From: Ruminococcaceae bacterium UBA1772
GTDB taxonomy: Bacteria > Bacillota > Clostridia > Oscillospirales > Acutalibacteraceae
Direction of reading: 5' to 3'
Length of the DNA: 46,056 nt
Assembly (NCBI GenBank): GCA_002314645.1
Contig: DCGS01000043.1
Coordinates: 1 to 46,056 of the forward strand
In this document: positions 25,205-33,287 of the stretch, in pieces
Layout of the letters: every line of letters begins with the position of its first letter
Numbering within the stretch: the stretch's first letter is position 1
The notes under the pieces: generated by a model
Told to the model about the DNA's origin: nothing
What the model saw: the letters and a program-made list of their open reading frames with translations, nothing else
Database searches by the model: none
Position numbers and translations under genes: made by a program

Positions 25205-26629
25205 TTACTTTTCCCCTTTTTCTAATTCCTCGTATACTTTTTCAATTACTTCTTCAAGCTTCATACCGCGGCTTGCTTTAAAAGCAATTACATCGCCCGG
25301 CTTAATAATTGAAATGAGTTTGCTAATAAGTTCTTCTTTACTGTCAAAATCAAAGACGCGAAGAACGCCGTTTTCTCTTGCAGTTTCAGCTGTTTTCTTA
25401 GACTTTTCGCCGTATGTCATAAGAAGGTCAACGCCAGCCTTTGCTAAATACTCACCGCATACTGAATGAGCTTCTTCAGAGTAGTCGCCAAGCTCTAGCA
25501 TGTCTCCAATTACGGCAATCTTTCTCTTTTTGTTTTCGCCTTTAATTTTAAGGGTTTCAGAAAGAGCGCGAACAGAATCTGGGCTTGCATTGTAACAGTC
25601 TTCAATAATTGTTACATCGTTTACAGTCTTAATTCTTTCACGCATTCCAGCAGGAGCATATGAAAGAAGTGCCTCTGCAATTTTATCTGCATTAATTCCA
25701 AGTACAGAACCAACAGAAAATGCTGCAAGCGCATTGTAGACATTGTGTTCTCCTGTAGTTGGAATTTTTATTTCATGCACGCCCTCATTTTGTGGGAACT
25801 TATTTGAAACATGAACCAAAAACACTGTTCCATCGTCCACGTATTTTATGTCTGAAGCGTAGACATCAAAATGATTTTTAATTCCAAATCTTATTATGTC
25901 AATTTCCTTATCAAAGTCAGACTCTTTAACAGTTGAAAGCATGTCGTTGTCTGCATTTATTATGAGTGGTGCACCATTTGAAAGGCCTTCAACTATTTCA
26001 AGCTTTGCTGAAAGAATTGCCTCTCTACTGCCAAGGTTTTCAATGTGAGAAACACCAACATTTGTTATTACTGCAACATCTGGAAGTCCTGTATTTGTAA
26101 GGGTACTTATTTCCCCTTTATGATCCATTCCCATTTCAAGAACCAGAGCTTCATGCTCATTTGAAAGTCCTAAAAGAACCTTAGGAAGACCAATATCATT
26201 ATTCCAGTTCATGTATGTTTTGTGTGTATTATATGTTGAATTAAGAACACACCAAATCATTTCCTTAGTTGTTGTTTTACCAACACTGCCTGTCAGGGCA
26301 ACAACTGGAAACTCATCCAACCCCTTTCCAAAGCCAAGTCTATATGCCTTTGAAAGATTAAGGAAAGCCTGTCTTGTATCTTCAACAATTATTAAAGGTA
26401 CGTCGACAACAATATCCGAATGTGCTTTGTCTATCATTACTGCTGCGGCGCCGGCGTCAACTGCTGCAGGCACAAACTGATGTCCATCAAGTCTTTCGCC
26501 CTTTATGGCAATAAAGAGGCTTCCGTTTTGAACCTCTCTGTTGTCAATAACAACAGAAGTTATTTCTGCACAGCCTTTAGCCACGCCGCCCGTAGCCAGT
26601 GCTATTTCTTCAGTAGTAAGCATTCTCAT
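25205..26629 (-). CDS. murF: UDP-MurNAc-tripeptide D-Ala-D-Ala ligase
   Basis: 474 residues, three Mur-ligase domains. The N-terminal domain begins EEIALATGGV and has VIDNREVQNGSLFIAIKG; the ATP-binding P-loop is ALTGSVGKTTTKEM near 110; IEDCYNASPDSVRA near 335 is the MurF-specific segment. It adds the D-Ala-D-Ala dipeptide. GGGGG lies eight bases upstream of the ATG. It sits directly between the PBP gene and mraY, with no murE beside it. Confidence 0.95.
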   Translation of the reverse strand: MRMLTTEEIALATGGVAKGCAEITSVVIDNREVQNGSLFIAIKGERLDGHQFVPAAVDAGAAAVMIDKAHSDIVVDVPLIIVEDTRQAFLNLSKAYRLGFGKGLDEFPVVALTGSVGKTTTKEMIWCVLNSTYNTHKTYMNWNNDIGLPKVLLGLSNEHEALVLEMGMDHKGEISTLTNTGLPDVAVITNVGVSHIENLGSREAILSAKLEIVEGLSNGAPLIINADNDMLSTVKESDFDKEIDIIRFGIKNHFDVYASDIKYVDDGTVFLVHVSNKFPQNEGVHEIKIPTTGEHNVYNALAAFSVGSVLGINADKIAEALLSYAPAGMRERIKTVNDVTIIEDCYNASPDSVRALSETLKIKGENKKRKIAVIGDMLELGDYSEEAHSVCGEYLAKAGVDLLMTYGEKSKKTAETARENGVLRVFDFDSKEELISKLISIIKPGDVIAFKASRGMKLEEVIEKVYEELEKGEK

Positions 26630-26650
26630 ATTGTTGTCCCCCTTTCTCTA

Positions 26651-28870
26651 TTAGTCAGCAACGTCAACGGATGACTTAAATGATACTGTTACAATTGAGC
26701 CTGCTGAAACCTCTGTTCCCTCAGTAATGCTCTGTCTGTAAGAGTTGTTTGTAGATCCGCTTGTGTAACCAGAAATTTTAATGTTAATTCCGTTTGCAAT
26801 TGCAACACGGTTTGCTTCAGCAACTGTCATGCCAAGAAGGTTTGGAACCTGTACCTTTGTAGTCTTTGCCTTTTCGTCCGTGTAGATAACTACTACACCG
26901 TTCTTTGGAATAACCTGACCAGAAGCAGGATTCTGAGAAACAACCTTGCTTCCAGAACCAACAGTTCTAACTGTGAAGCCTTTGGCCTCAAGATCTGCCT
27001 TTGCAGAAGATGATGCATGACCAACAACGTTTGGAGTTGTAACGTCAAGGTTTGCAAGCTCTGAATCTGTATACTGTGGCTCAATGTTAAGGTAAGCCAT
27101 TGTCTGTGAAATTACTTCAGCGCCAACAGGTGCAGCAACTGTACCACCGTAGTATGAACCAGACTTTGGTTCGTCAATTGCAATAAGAACGGTAATCTTT
27201 GGATTATTTGCAGGAGCGAATCCGCAGAATGAACCAATGTAATATCTTCTTTCAGGAAGCTTTTCAGAAGTACCAGTTTTACCAGCAACTCTGTATCCTG
27301 CAACGTAAGCGTTCTTTGCTGTACCGCGTCTTACAGTTTCTTCCATCATGTAAGAAACCTGCTTTGCTGTATCTTCAGATACAACCTGTCTCTTAACAGT
27401 TGTCTGCGTTTCCATAGTCTTGTTGCCGTTTTCATCAAGAGATGCCGCAACAATGTATGGTTCAACAAGCTTTCCGCCGTTTGCAATAGCATTAATGGCA
27501 GTTACAACCTGAATAGGGCTAACCTGGAAAGACTGACCAAATGATGTTGAAGCAAGCTCAACGGCGCCCAATCTGTCACCAGTGTAATAAGTTACGTTTG
27601 CTGTTGGTGAATATTCAGCAGGAAGGTCAATTCCTGTCTTTTCAGTAAAGCCGAAAGCTTCAAAGTACTTGAAGAAGGTTTTTGCGCCAAGTCTCTGAGC
27701 AACCTCAATGTAAATAGGGTTACAAGAGTTAGCAAGCGATGTAGTAAAGTCTTCTACACCATGTCCTTCTCTGTGTGAACAGTGATACATTCTATCCTGT
27801 ACCTTGTAGTAACCACGGCAGTTAAACATTTCAGCAGGTGTTACCACACCTTCTTCAATACCAGCAGCTGCTGTTACACATTTGAAAACAGAACCAGGTT
27901 CATAACCGTCACTTACAGTTCTGTTTCTCCACTGACTGTATCTTGCGTTAATAAGTGCATTATTCTTTTCTTCATCTGTTTCAAGTTCTTCAATCTTGTC
28001 CAAAACAGATTGGTTTGCAACAGTGTATGGATTGTTGCAGTCGTAGTCGAGCTTTGTGCTCATTGCAAGAATGGCACCAGTTTCAACGTCCATAACAATT
28101 CCGTATCCGTATGTAGCATTGAAATCTACAACGGCATGTTCAAGAGCGGAGTCTAAATAGTACTGAATTACTTGGTCAATTGTAAGAACAAGGTTACCGC
28201 CCTGAAGTGCTTCGTAGTATGACTCGTATGATGAAGACATTTTAATTTGTCTTGCATTCTTTGCAGTAACTACACGACCTGGTGTACCAGTAAGTACATC
28301 GTCATAGAAATATTCAAGTCCAGAACGACCAACGTCGTCTGTTCCAGTAAAGCCAATAACTGTTGATGCGAAGTTTGAGTATGGATAATATCTTTTAACG
28401 TCGCTTTCAATACCAACAATTTGTGAAAAGCCTTTGTTATTCTTAACAGCCTCTGTTATTTCAGTTTTCTTGTCATATTCAACCTGAGATTTAATAAGCA
28501 CATAGTTGTACTTACTCTTGCCACATTTCTCATAAACAGAGTCATATTCAAGGCCAAGGATTTCGGAAAGAACCTTTGCAACATTCTGTCTTACTTCGTC
28601 CTTAGTTATTTTCGAAGGGTTAATATAAACCTTCCAAACATCAGCACTCTGAGCAATTACATTCATGTTGCGGTCGTAAATTGTACCTCTTTGTGCACTG
28701 ACAGTTGTATCTGATAGCTGCTGCGATTCAGCCTTCTGCTTATAGTATTCTCCCTTAACAAGTCCAGCTCTAACAAGACCAAAAATGCCAAGTCCAAAAC
28801 CGAACACACAAACAAGAACCATAGCAACCATTGCACGGTTTTGAAGCATTTTTCTTGATTTATTTGCCAT
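26651..28870 (-). CDS. Class B penicillin-binding protein with two PASTA domains (FtsI/PBP2B or SpoVD type)
   Basis: 739 residues. One N-terminal membrane helix (about 13-34), a PBP dimerisation domain, then a transpeptidase domain with S327-V-F-K330 (SxxK), S382-C-N384 (SxN) and K531-T-G (KTG). Two PASTA domains follow at about 612-666 and 672-732. It crosslinks septal peptidoglycan together with FtsW. In Bacillus this position carries both pbpB and spoVD; only one such gene is present here, so assignment to one or the other is not possible from sequence. A perfect hairpin lies in the 83-base gap to ftsL. Confidence 0.94.
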   Translation of the reverse strand: MANKSRKMLQNRAMVAMVLVCVFGFGLGIFGLVRAGLVKGEYYKQKAESQQLSDTTVSAQRGTIYDRNMNVIAQSADVWKVYINPSKITKDEVRQNVAKVLSEILGLEYDSVYEKCGKSKYNYVLIKSQVEYDKKTEITEAVKNNKGFSQIVGIESDVKRYYPYSNFASTVIGFTGTDDVGRSGLEYFYDDVLTGTPGRVVTAKNARQIKMSSSYESYYEALQGGNLVLTIDQVIQYYLDSALEHAVVDFNATYGYGIVMDVETGAILAMSTKLDYDCNNPYTVANQSVLDKIEELETDEEKNNALINARYSQWRNRTVSDGYEPGSVFKCVTAAAGIEEGVVTPAEMFNCRGYYKVQDRMYHCSHREGHGVEDFTTSLANSCNPIYIEVAQRLGAKTFFKYFEAFGFTEKTGIDLPAEYSPTANVTYYTGDRLGAVELASTSFGQSFQVSPIQVVTAINAIANGGKLVEPYIVAASLDENGNKTMETQTTVKRQVVSEDTAKQVSYMMEETVRRGTAKNAYVAGYRVAGKTGTSEKLPERRYYIGSFCGFAPANNPKITVLIAIDEPKSGSYYGGTVAAPVGAEVISQTMAYLNIEPQYTDSELANLDVTTPNVVGHASSSAKADLEAKGFTVRTVGSGSKVVSQNPASGQVIPKNGVVVIYTDEKAKTTKVQVPNLLGMTVAEANRVAIANGINIKISGYTSGSTNNSYRQSITEGTEVSAGSIVTVSFKSSVDVAD

Positions 28871-28908
28871 GTTAGTAGCACCTCCAATGTCCCTAAATAT
28901 AAGGCTAT

Positions 28909-28938
28909 GAGAGTTAAGAAAATTAATTCTTAACTCTC
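28909..28938. repeat. Perfect 12-bp hairpin between ftsL and the PBP gene
   Basis: GAGAGTTAAGAA-AATTAA-TTCTTAACTCTC. No U tract follows on either strand, so it is not an ordinary terminator. It lies 38 bases before the PBP start codon and 15 bases after the ftsL stop. Confidence 0.75.
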
Positions 28939-28953
28939 AATTATACGTGTTTA

Positions 28954-29463
28954 TTAGTTAAAATATGATTTGATTGTGTCCCACAGGCTGTGGTGAACCT
29001 TACCTCCGCTGACAGTAGCAACATCGCCACTTGAAAGATCAACGTAGGATACCTGATAATTCTCTACTTTTACCATTCCGAGAGTGTCTTGCGCATACGC
29101 ATCAACCTTATCCAGAGATATGATTGAGTCGAGCTGCATGTTAAGTCTCGTATTTTCACTGTCAAGAATTTCAATTTGTGAATTAACCGACTGAAGTTCG
29201 CGGTCTAGTTCGTCCACTTTTACCTGACTAAATATTTGGAACGAAATGAGCGCAAAGAAAATACCGCATATAACGAGCACCTTAGCTGCTTTAAATGCGC
29301 TTCTTCTCTGCTCCAACTTTATTTGTTTTCTTGTTTTCTTAACTACTCTTGGCCTTTGAACCTCATTTGGTTTTCTCTTAGGGGCAGGAGTATTTATTTT
29401 TGGTGCAGCAGAGCCATACATATTTATTCTATTGTAATTCACTGCTTCATTATTTGAAGCCAT
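28954..29463 (-). CDS. ftsL: FtsL-like cell division protein
   Basis: 169 residues with little primary conservation but the right architecture and place. A basic Pro/Lys-rich cytoplasmic tail (about 21-55) is followed by one membrane helix (about 60-80), a coiled coil (about 81-115, VDELDRELQSVNSQIEILDS) and the common DTLGMVKVEN motif. FtsL bridges DivIB, DivIC and the septal synthase. The ATG at 29463 with GGTGGTGGAG upstream is chosen over a GTG four codons earlier. It sits between rsmH and the PBP gene, the classical ftsL locus. Confidence 0.85.
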   Translation of the reverse strand: MASNNEAVNYNRINMYGSAAPKINTPAPKRKPNEVQRPRVVKKTRKQIKLEQRRSAFKAAKVLVICGIFFALISFQIFSQVKVDELDRELQSVNSQIEILDSENTRLNMQLDSIISLDKVDAYAQDTLGMVKVENYQVSYVDLSSGDVATVSGGKVHHSLWDTIKSYFN

Positions 29464-29494
29464 TGGCTCCACCACCCTTCTATATAATGTAATG

Positions 29495-30430
29495 TTATTT
29501 AATTCGTTCTATAGAACGAAGCTTTGCACTTCTTGACCTTGCATTTTTTGAAAGCTCCTCTTCTGAAGCCTCTTTATATTTAAACGCAAGCTTTCCTCTT
29601 GGAGTGTTGCCGCAAACACAAACTGGAAATTCAGGAGGACAAGTACATCCTTCACAGAATTTTGCATACGCCTGTTTTACAGCTCTGTCTTCCAAAGAAT
29701 GGAATGTAATTATAGAGAGCATTCCGTTTAGTTCAAGTGAGTCAAACATGTCATTCACTGAATCTGTCAATTTTTCAAGTTCCCCATTAACTTCTATACG
29801 AAGTGCTTGAAAGGTTCGCCTTGCTGGATGCCCGTTCCTACGTGCTTTAGCAGGCATTGACGCCCCTATAATATCAACCAATTGTAACGTGGTTTCAATT
29901 GGTGTAAAGTCCCTTGCCTTTACAATGTTCTTGGCAATACTAGCTGCGTACTTTTCTTCGCCATAGTCGCGGATTATACGCCTGAGTTCTTCTTCAGGCA
30001 AAGTGTTGCACAAATCCGCTGCTGTTGGGCCTTCTTGGCTCATACGCATGTCCAGCGGAGCGTCGTTGTGAAACGAAAAACCGCGCTCAGCCGTGTCCAA
30101 CTGATGTGAACTTACGCCAAGGTCGGCAAGTATGCCTGAAACCCCGGCAATGCCGAGGCTCGAAAGAATTGATTTTATATTGCAATAATTGTCATGGACA
30201 ATTGTTACTCTCTTGTCACTGCCAATACGAGCCTCGAGCGTCTTTATGGCGTCGGGATCCCTATCAACGGCAATAAGGCGACCGTTTTCACCGAGCGCCT
30301 TAAGTATTTCGCTTGAATGGCCTCCGCCACCAGCGGTAGCGTCCAAATAAATTCCATCAGGTTTAATTCGGAGGGAATTTATTGTTTCTTCAAGCAGCAC
30401 TGGAATGTGTTCAAAGTTTATTTCATCCAT
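29495..30430 (-). CDS. rsmH: 16S rRNA (cytosine1402-N4)-methyltransferase
   Basis: 311 residues. FEHIPVLLEETINSLRIKPDG, the SAM-binding DATAGGGGHS, ADLGVSSHQLDTAERGFSF and the C-terminal IITFHSLEDRAVKQAY are classic MraW/RsmH. A GCTCPPEFPVCVCGN cysteine cluster is common in the family. It methylates N4 of C1402 in 16S rRNA. Its start overlaps the mraZ stop as TAATG. Confidence 0.97.
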   Translation of the reverse strand: MDEINFEHIPVLLEETINSLRIKPDGIYLDATAGGGGHSSEILKALGENGRLIAVDRDPDAIKTLEARIGSDKRVTIVHDNYCNIKSILSSLGIAGVSGILADLGVSSHQLDTAERGFSFHNDAPLDMRMSQEGPTAADLCNTLPEEELRRIIRDYGEEKYAASIAKNIVKARDFTPIETTLQLVDIIGASMPAKARRNGHPARRTFQALRIEVNGELEKLTDSVNDMFDSLELNGMLSIITFHSLEDRAVKQAYAKFCEGCTCPPEFPVCVCGNTPRGKLAFKYKEASEEELSKNARSRSAKLRSIERIK

Positions 30431-30849
30431 TAGAAGATAACCTCTATATCAAGTTCATCTGCACCGCGAACGTTGTAGCAATCATCCTCGTACTCTTCTG
30501 TATCCCAAATTTCAAATTTGTTACCAGAGCCTAAGATTACTACATCCTTTGAAAGACCAGCATATTCTATTAATTCGGCTTTCACTGTAAAGCGTCCTTG
30601 CTTATCCAGTTCAGCCATATCAGCATTTTTAAAGAAGTCTCTCTTATATCTTCTGTATTGTTCAGAACCTGGGAGAGACTTAACCTGTTCAGCTACCTTT
30701 TCCCATTCAGCTTGTGAATAGATATAAAGGCACTTATCTGGTGCTTTACAAATAACGAAACCACCCTCAAGGAAATCTCTGTACTTTGCAGGGATAAATA
30801 GTCTGTTTTTCGCGTCAAGACTATGATTGTATGTTCCAAGGAAATCCAA
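30430..30849 (-). CDS. mraZ: Transcriptional regulator MraZ
   Basis: 139 residues, with two AbrB-like swapped-hairpin halves: GTYNHSLDAKNRLFIPAKYR and, in the second half, ADMAELDKQGRFTVKAEL. MraZ binds direct repeats upstream of its own gene and represses the dcw operon in E. coli. A TTG start at 30849 is supported by GGAGTG seven bases upstream; no ATG is available in a suitable place. It is the first gene of the cluster. Confidence 0.94.
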   Translation of the reverse strand: MDFLGTYNHSLDAKNRLFIPAKYRDFLEGGFVICKAPDKCLYIYSQAEWEKVAEQVKSLPGSEQYRRYKRDFFKNADMAELDKQGRFTVKAELIEYAGLSKDVVILGSGNKFEIWDTEEYEDDCYNVRGADELDIEVIF

Positions 30850-30858
30850 ACTATTTCA

Positions 30859-30904
30859 CTCCATTCTGCACCATTTTGCATAAATTTTGAGGGAATTTGC
30901 CCCA
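30859..30904 (-). promoter_or_regulatory. Candidate MraZ-binding repeats
   Basis: Minus strand TGGAG (30859-30863) and TGGTG (30869-30873) are exactly 10 bases apart, and TGGGG lies further up at 30900-30904. MraZ sites in E. coli are TGGG-type direct repeats with 10-base periodicity. The match is approximate. Confidence 0.35.
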
Positions 30905-30915
30905 CTTACAGTTAC

Positions 30916-30944
30916 AGTATATGTTATTCAACCCTTAATTGCAA
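30916..30944 (-). promoter_or_regulatory. Promoter of the dcw cluster (mraZ)
   Basis: Minus strand TTGCAA (30939-30944), 17-base spacer, TATACT (30916-30921), about 65 bases before the TTG start of mraZ. It is the only clear promoter seen for the ten genes mraZ to ftsQ. The 345-base gap 30850-31194 otherwise holds the candidate MraZ sites, an orphan hairpin and the hppA promoter. Confidence 0.8.
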
Positions 30945-30998
30945 GGCTTTTTTGTGAAATTGTTAAATTTTTTATCAATCTTTTTTTGACAGTCTGAC

Positions 30999-31037
30999 GA
31001 CCCCTTTATACAAATAGGTATAAAGAGGTCTATTTTT
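30999..31037 (+). terminator. Orphan terminator-like hairpin upstream of hppA
   Basis: GACCCCTTTATAC / GTATAAAGAGGTC (30999-31011, 31018-31030), a 13-bp stem with one mismatch and a 6-base loop, then TATTTTT on the plus strand. No annotated plus-strand gene ends before it. It also overlaps a candidate promoter (TTGACA at 30986-30991, TACAAA at 31009-31014). It could end a short RNA, block antisense transcription, or be part of a leader. Confidence 0.6.
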
Positions 31038-31101
31038 CGTCAATTTTTTGTTCAGTTTTGACTTTGTTAAATAATTGTCAATTGTAGTAATAATTTTTAT
31101 G

Positions 31102-31130
31102 TTGAATTTAGTATATTCATTTGTTAAAAT
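31102..31130 (+). promoter_or_regulatory. Promoter of hppA
   Basis: TTGAAT (31102-31107), 17-base spacer, TAAAAT (31125-31130). The leader that follows contains a GTCTTAT/ATAAGAC hairpin (31137-31143 and 31152-31158) before the GGGAGGA ribosome site. Confidence 0.65.
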
Positions 31131-31194
31131 GTTTTAGTCTTATCAAGGTTTATAAGACCTTTATTAAAAACAAAATAATTTGGGAGGATCTAAA

Positions 31195-33219
31195 ATGGAA
31201 AAGTTTCTTTTTCTTGTTCCAGTTGCAGGCGTAATTGCTCTTTGCTTTGCACTTATCCTTGCACTCAGAGTTAACAAGGCTCCTGAGGGAACAGACAGAA
31301 TGAAGGAAATTGCTGGAAACATCCATGAGGGTGCACTCGCTTTCTTAACAGCTGAGTACAAAATCCTTGTAGTTTTCGTAGCAGTTCTCTTCCTCGTAAT
31401 CGGATTTGGTCTTAAGAGCTGGGTAATGGCTGCATGCTTCATTGCAGGTGCTGTATTCTCAGTTCTTGCAGGTTTCTTCGGTATGACAGTTGCTACAAAG
31501 GCAAACGTTCGTACTGCAAACGCTGCTAAAGAGAGCGGAATGAACAAAGCTCTCTCAATTGCATTCTCAGGCGGTGCCGTAATGGGAATGTCAGTTGTAG
31601 GTCTCGGCCTTCTTGGTGTTGGCGGAATCTACATGCTCACAAAGGACACAACCGTACTCTTCGGTTTCTCACTTGGTGCTTCTTCAATTGCACTCTTCGC
31701 TCGTGTTGGTGGTGGTATTTATACTAAGGCTGCTGACGTAGGCGCTGACCTTGTTGGTAAGGTTGAGAACAATATCCCAGAGGATGACCCAAGAAACCCT
31801 GCAGTTATTGCTGATAACGTTGGTGACAACGTAGGTGACGTTGCTGGTATGGGTGCTGACCTTTACGAATCATATGTTGGTTCTGTAGTTTCAGCAGTTA
31901 CACTTGGTGCTCTTCTTACAGCAGATTCAACAATCGTTGAAAAGATCCCAGGTTCTGGCGTTCTTTTCCCACTCTTCCTTGCAGCTCTCGGAATTGTAGC
32001 TTCAATCATTTCTACATTCTTCGTACGTGGTAAGGATGGTTCAAACCCTCATACAGCACTTAAGATTGCTCAGTGGGTATCATCAATTCTCGTAGTTATT
32101 GCAGCATTTGTTCTTTGCAACTACTGCTTCGTAGGCTTCGGTGCATTCATCGCAATCATCGCTGGTCTTATTGTTGGTCTTCTTATTGGTACAGTTACAG
32201 AAATGTACACATCTGACTCTTACAAGTCAGTTAAGAAGATTGCTGAACAGTCACAGACAGGTCCAGCTACAACAATCATCTCTGGTCTTTCAGTTGGTAT
32301 GCTTTCAACAGCTATTCCAATTCTTCTTATTGCAATCGGCATTTTCCTTGCTTACCACTTTGCAGGTCTCTACGGTATTGCTCTTGCAGCTGTAGGTATG
32401 CTTTCAACAACAGGTGTTACAGTTGCAGTTGACGCTTACGGCCCAATTGCTGATAACGCTGGTGGTATTGCTGAAATGTCAGGTCTTGAGGAATCAGTTC
32501 GTGAAATCACAGATAAGCTCGACTCAGTTGGTAACACAACAGCTGCTGTTGGTAAGGGATTCGCAATTGGTTCAGCTGCTCTTACAGCTCTTGCTCTCTT
32601 CTCAACATACACAGAGACAATCTCTAAGACAACTGGTGAAGTAATGTCAATCGACGTTACAAACGCAATGGTTGTTATTGGTCTTCTTATTGGTGGTATG
32701 CTTCCTTTCCTCTTCTCTGCATTCACAATGGATTCAGTTGGTAAGGCAGCTAATAAGATGATTGAAGAAGTTCGTCGTCAGTTCCACGAAATTCCTGGTA
32801 TCCTTGAAGGTACAGCAAAGCCTGACTACAAGACATGCGTTGCTATCTCAACACAGGCTGCTCTTAAGGAAATGATCGTTCCTGGCGTAATTGCTGTTCT
32901 TGCACCACTTGCTGTTGGTTTCCTTCTTGGACCAGAAGCTCTTGGTGGTCTTCTTGCTGGTTCTCTTGTATCTGGTGTTCTCATGGCTATCTTCATGTCA
33001 AACGCTGGTGGTGCTTGGGATAACGCTAAGAAGTACATTGAAAGCGGCGTATACGGCGGTAAGGGTTCAGACGCTCACCACGCAGCAGTTGTTGGTGACA
33101 CAGTTGGTGACCCATTCAAAGATACTTCAGGCCCATCAATCAACATTCTCATTAAGCTCATGACTGTTATTTCAACAGTATTCGCAGCTGCAATTGCTAG
33201 TGTTGGTGGACTTATCTAA
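31195..33219 (+). CDS. hppA: Membrane-bound ion-pumping pyrophosphatase, K+-dependent type
   Basis: 679 residues, about 16 hydrophobic segments, normal length. The catalytic acidic clusters are intact: DVGADLVGKVENNIPEDDPR and ADNVGDNVGDVAGMGADLYE in the first half, then VDAYGPIADNAGG and GDTVGDPFKDTSGPS near the end. It couples pyrophosphate hydrolysis to H+ or Na+ transport across the membrane. At GNTTAAVGKG (A450, G453) it has the Ala/Gly pair of K+-dependent enzymes rather than the Lys of K+-independent ones. Which ion is pumped is not decided here. ATG at 31195 with GGGAGGA. Codon use is strongly biased (CTT, GGT, GTT), suggesting high expression. Confidence 0.96.
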   Translation: MEKFLFLVPVAGVIALCFALILALRVNKAPEGTDRMKEIAGNIHEGALAFLTAEYKILVVFVAVLFLVIGFGLKSWVMAACFIAGAVFSVLAGFFGMTVATKANVRTANAAKESGMNKALSIAFSGGAVMGMSVVGLGLLGVGGIYMLTKDTTVLFGFSLGASSIALFARVGGGIYTKAADVGADLVGKVENNIPEDDPRNPAVIADNVGDNVGDVAGMGADLYESYVGSVVSAVTLGALLTADSTIVEKIPGSGVLFPLFLAALGIVASIISTFFVRGKDGSNPHTALKIAQWVSSILVVIAAFVLCNYCFVGFGAFIAIIAGLIVGLLIGTVTEMYTSDSYKSVKKIAEQSQTGPATTIISGLSVGMLSTAIPILLIAIGIFLAYHFAGLYGIALAAVGMLSTTGVTVAVDAYGPIADNAGGIAEMSGLEESVREITDKLDSVGNTTAAVGKGFAIGSAALTALALFSTYTETISKTTGEVMSIDVTNAMVVIGLLIGGMLPFLFSAFTMDSVGKAANKMIEEVRRQFHEIPGILEGTAKPDYKTCVAISTQAALKEMIVPGVIAVLAPLAVGFLLGPEALGGLLAGSLVSGVLMAIFMSNAGGAWDNAKKYIESGVYGGKGSDAHHAAVVGDTVGDPFKDTSGPSINILIKLMTVISTVFAAAIASVGGLI

Positions 33220-33240
33220 CAAGTAAATTAAGCACAATAA

Positions 33241-33280
33241 AAGACACTCAATTCATTCGAATTGAGTGTCTTATTTTTTA
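33241..33280. terminator. Terminator between hppA and the EAL protein gene
   Basis: AAGACACTCAATTC-ATTC-GAATTGAGTGTCTT (33241-33272) followed by ATTTTTT on the plus strand. The minus strand reads TTTTATTG after the stem, so it probably serves both convergent genes. Confidence 0.9.
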
Positions 33281-33287
33281 TATTCTA

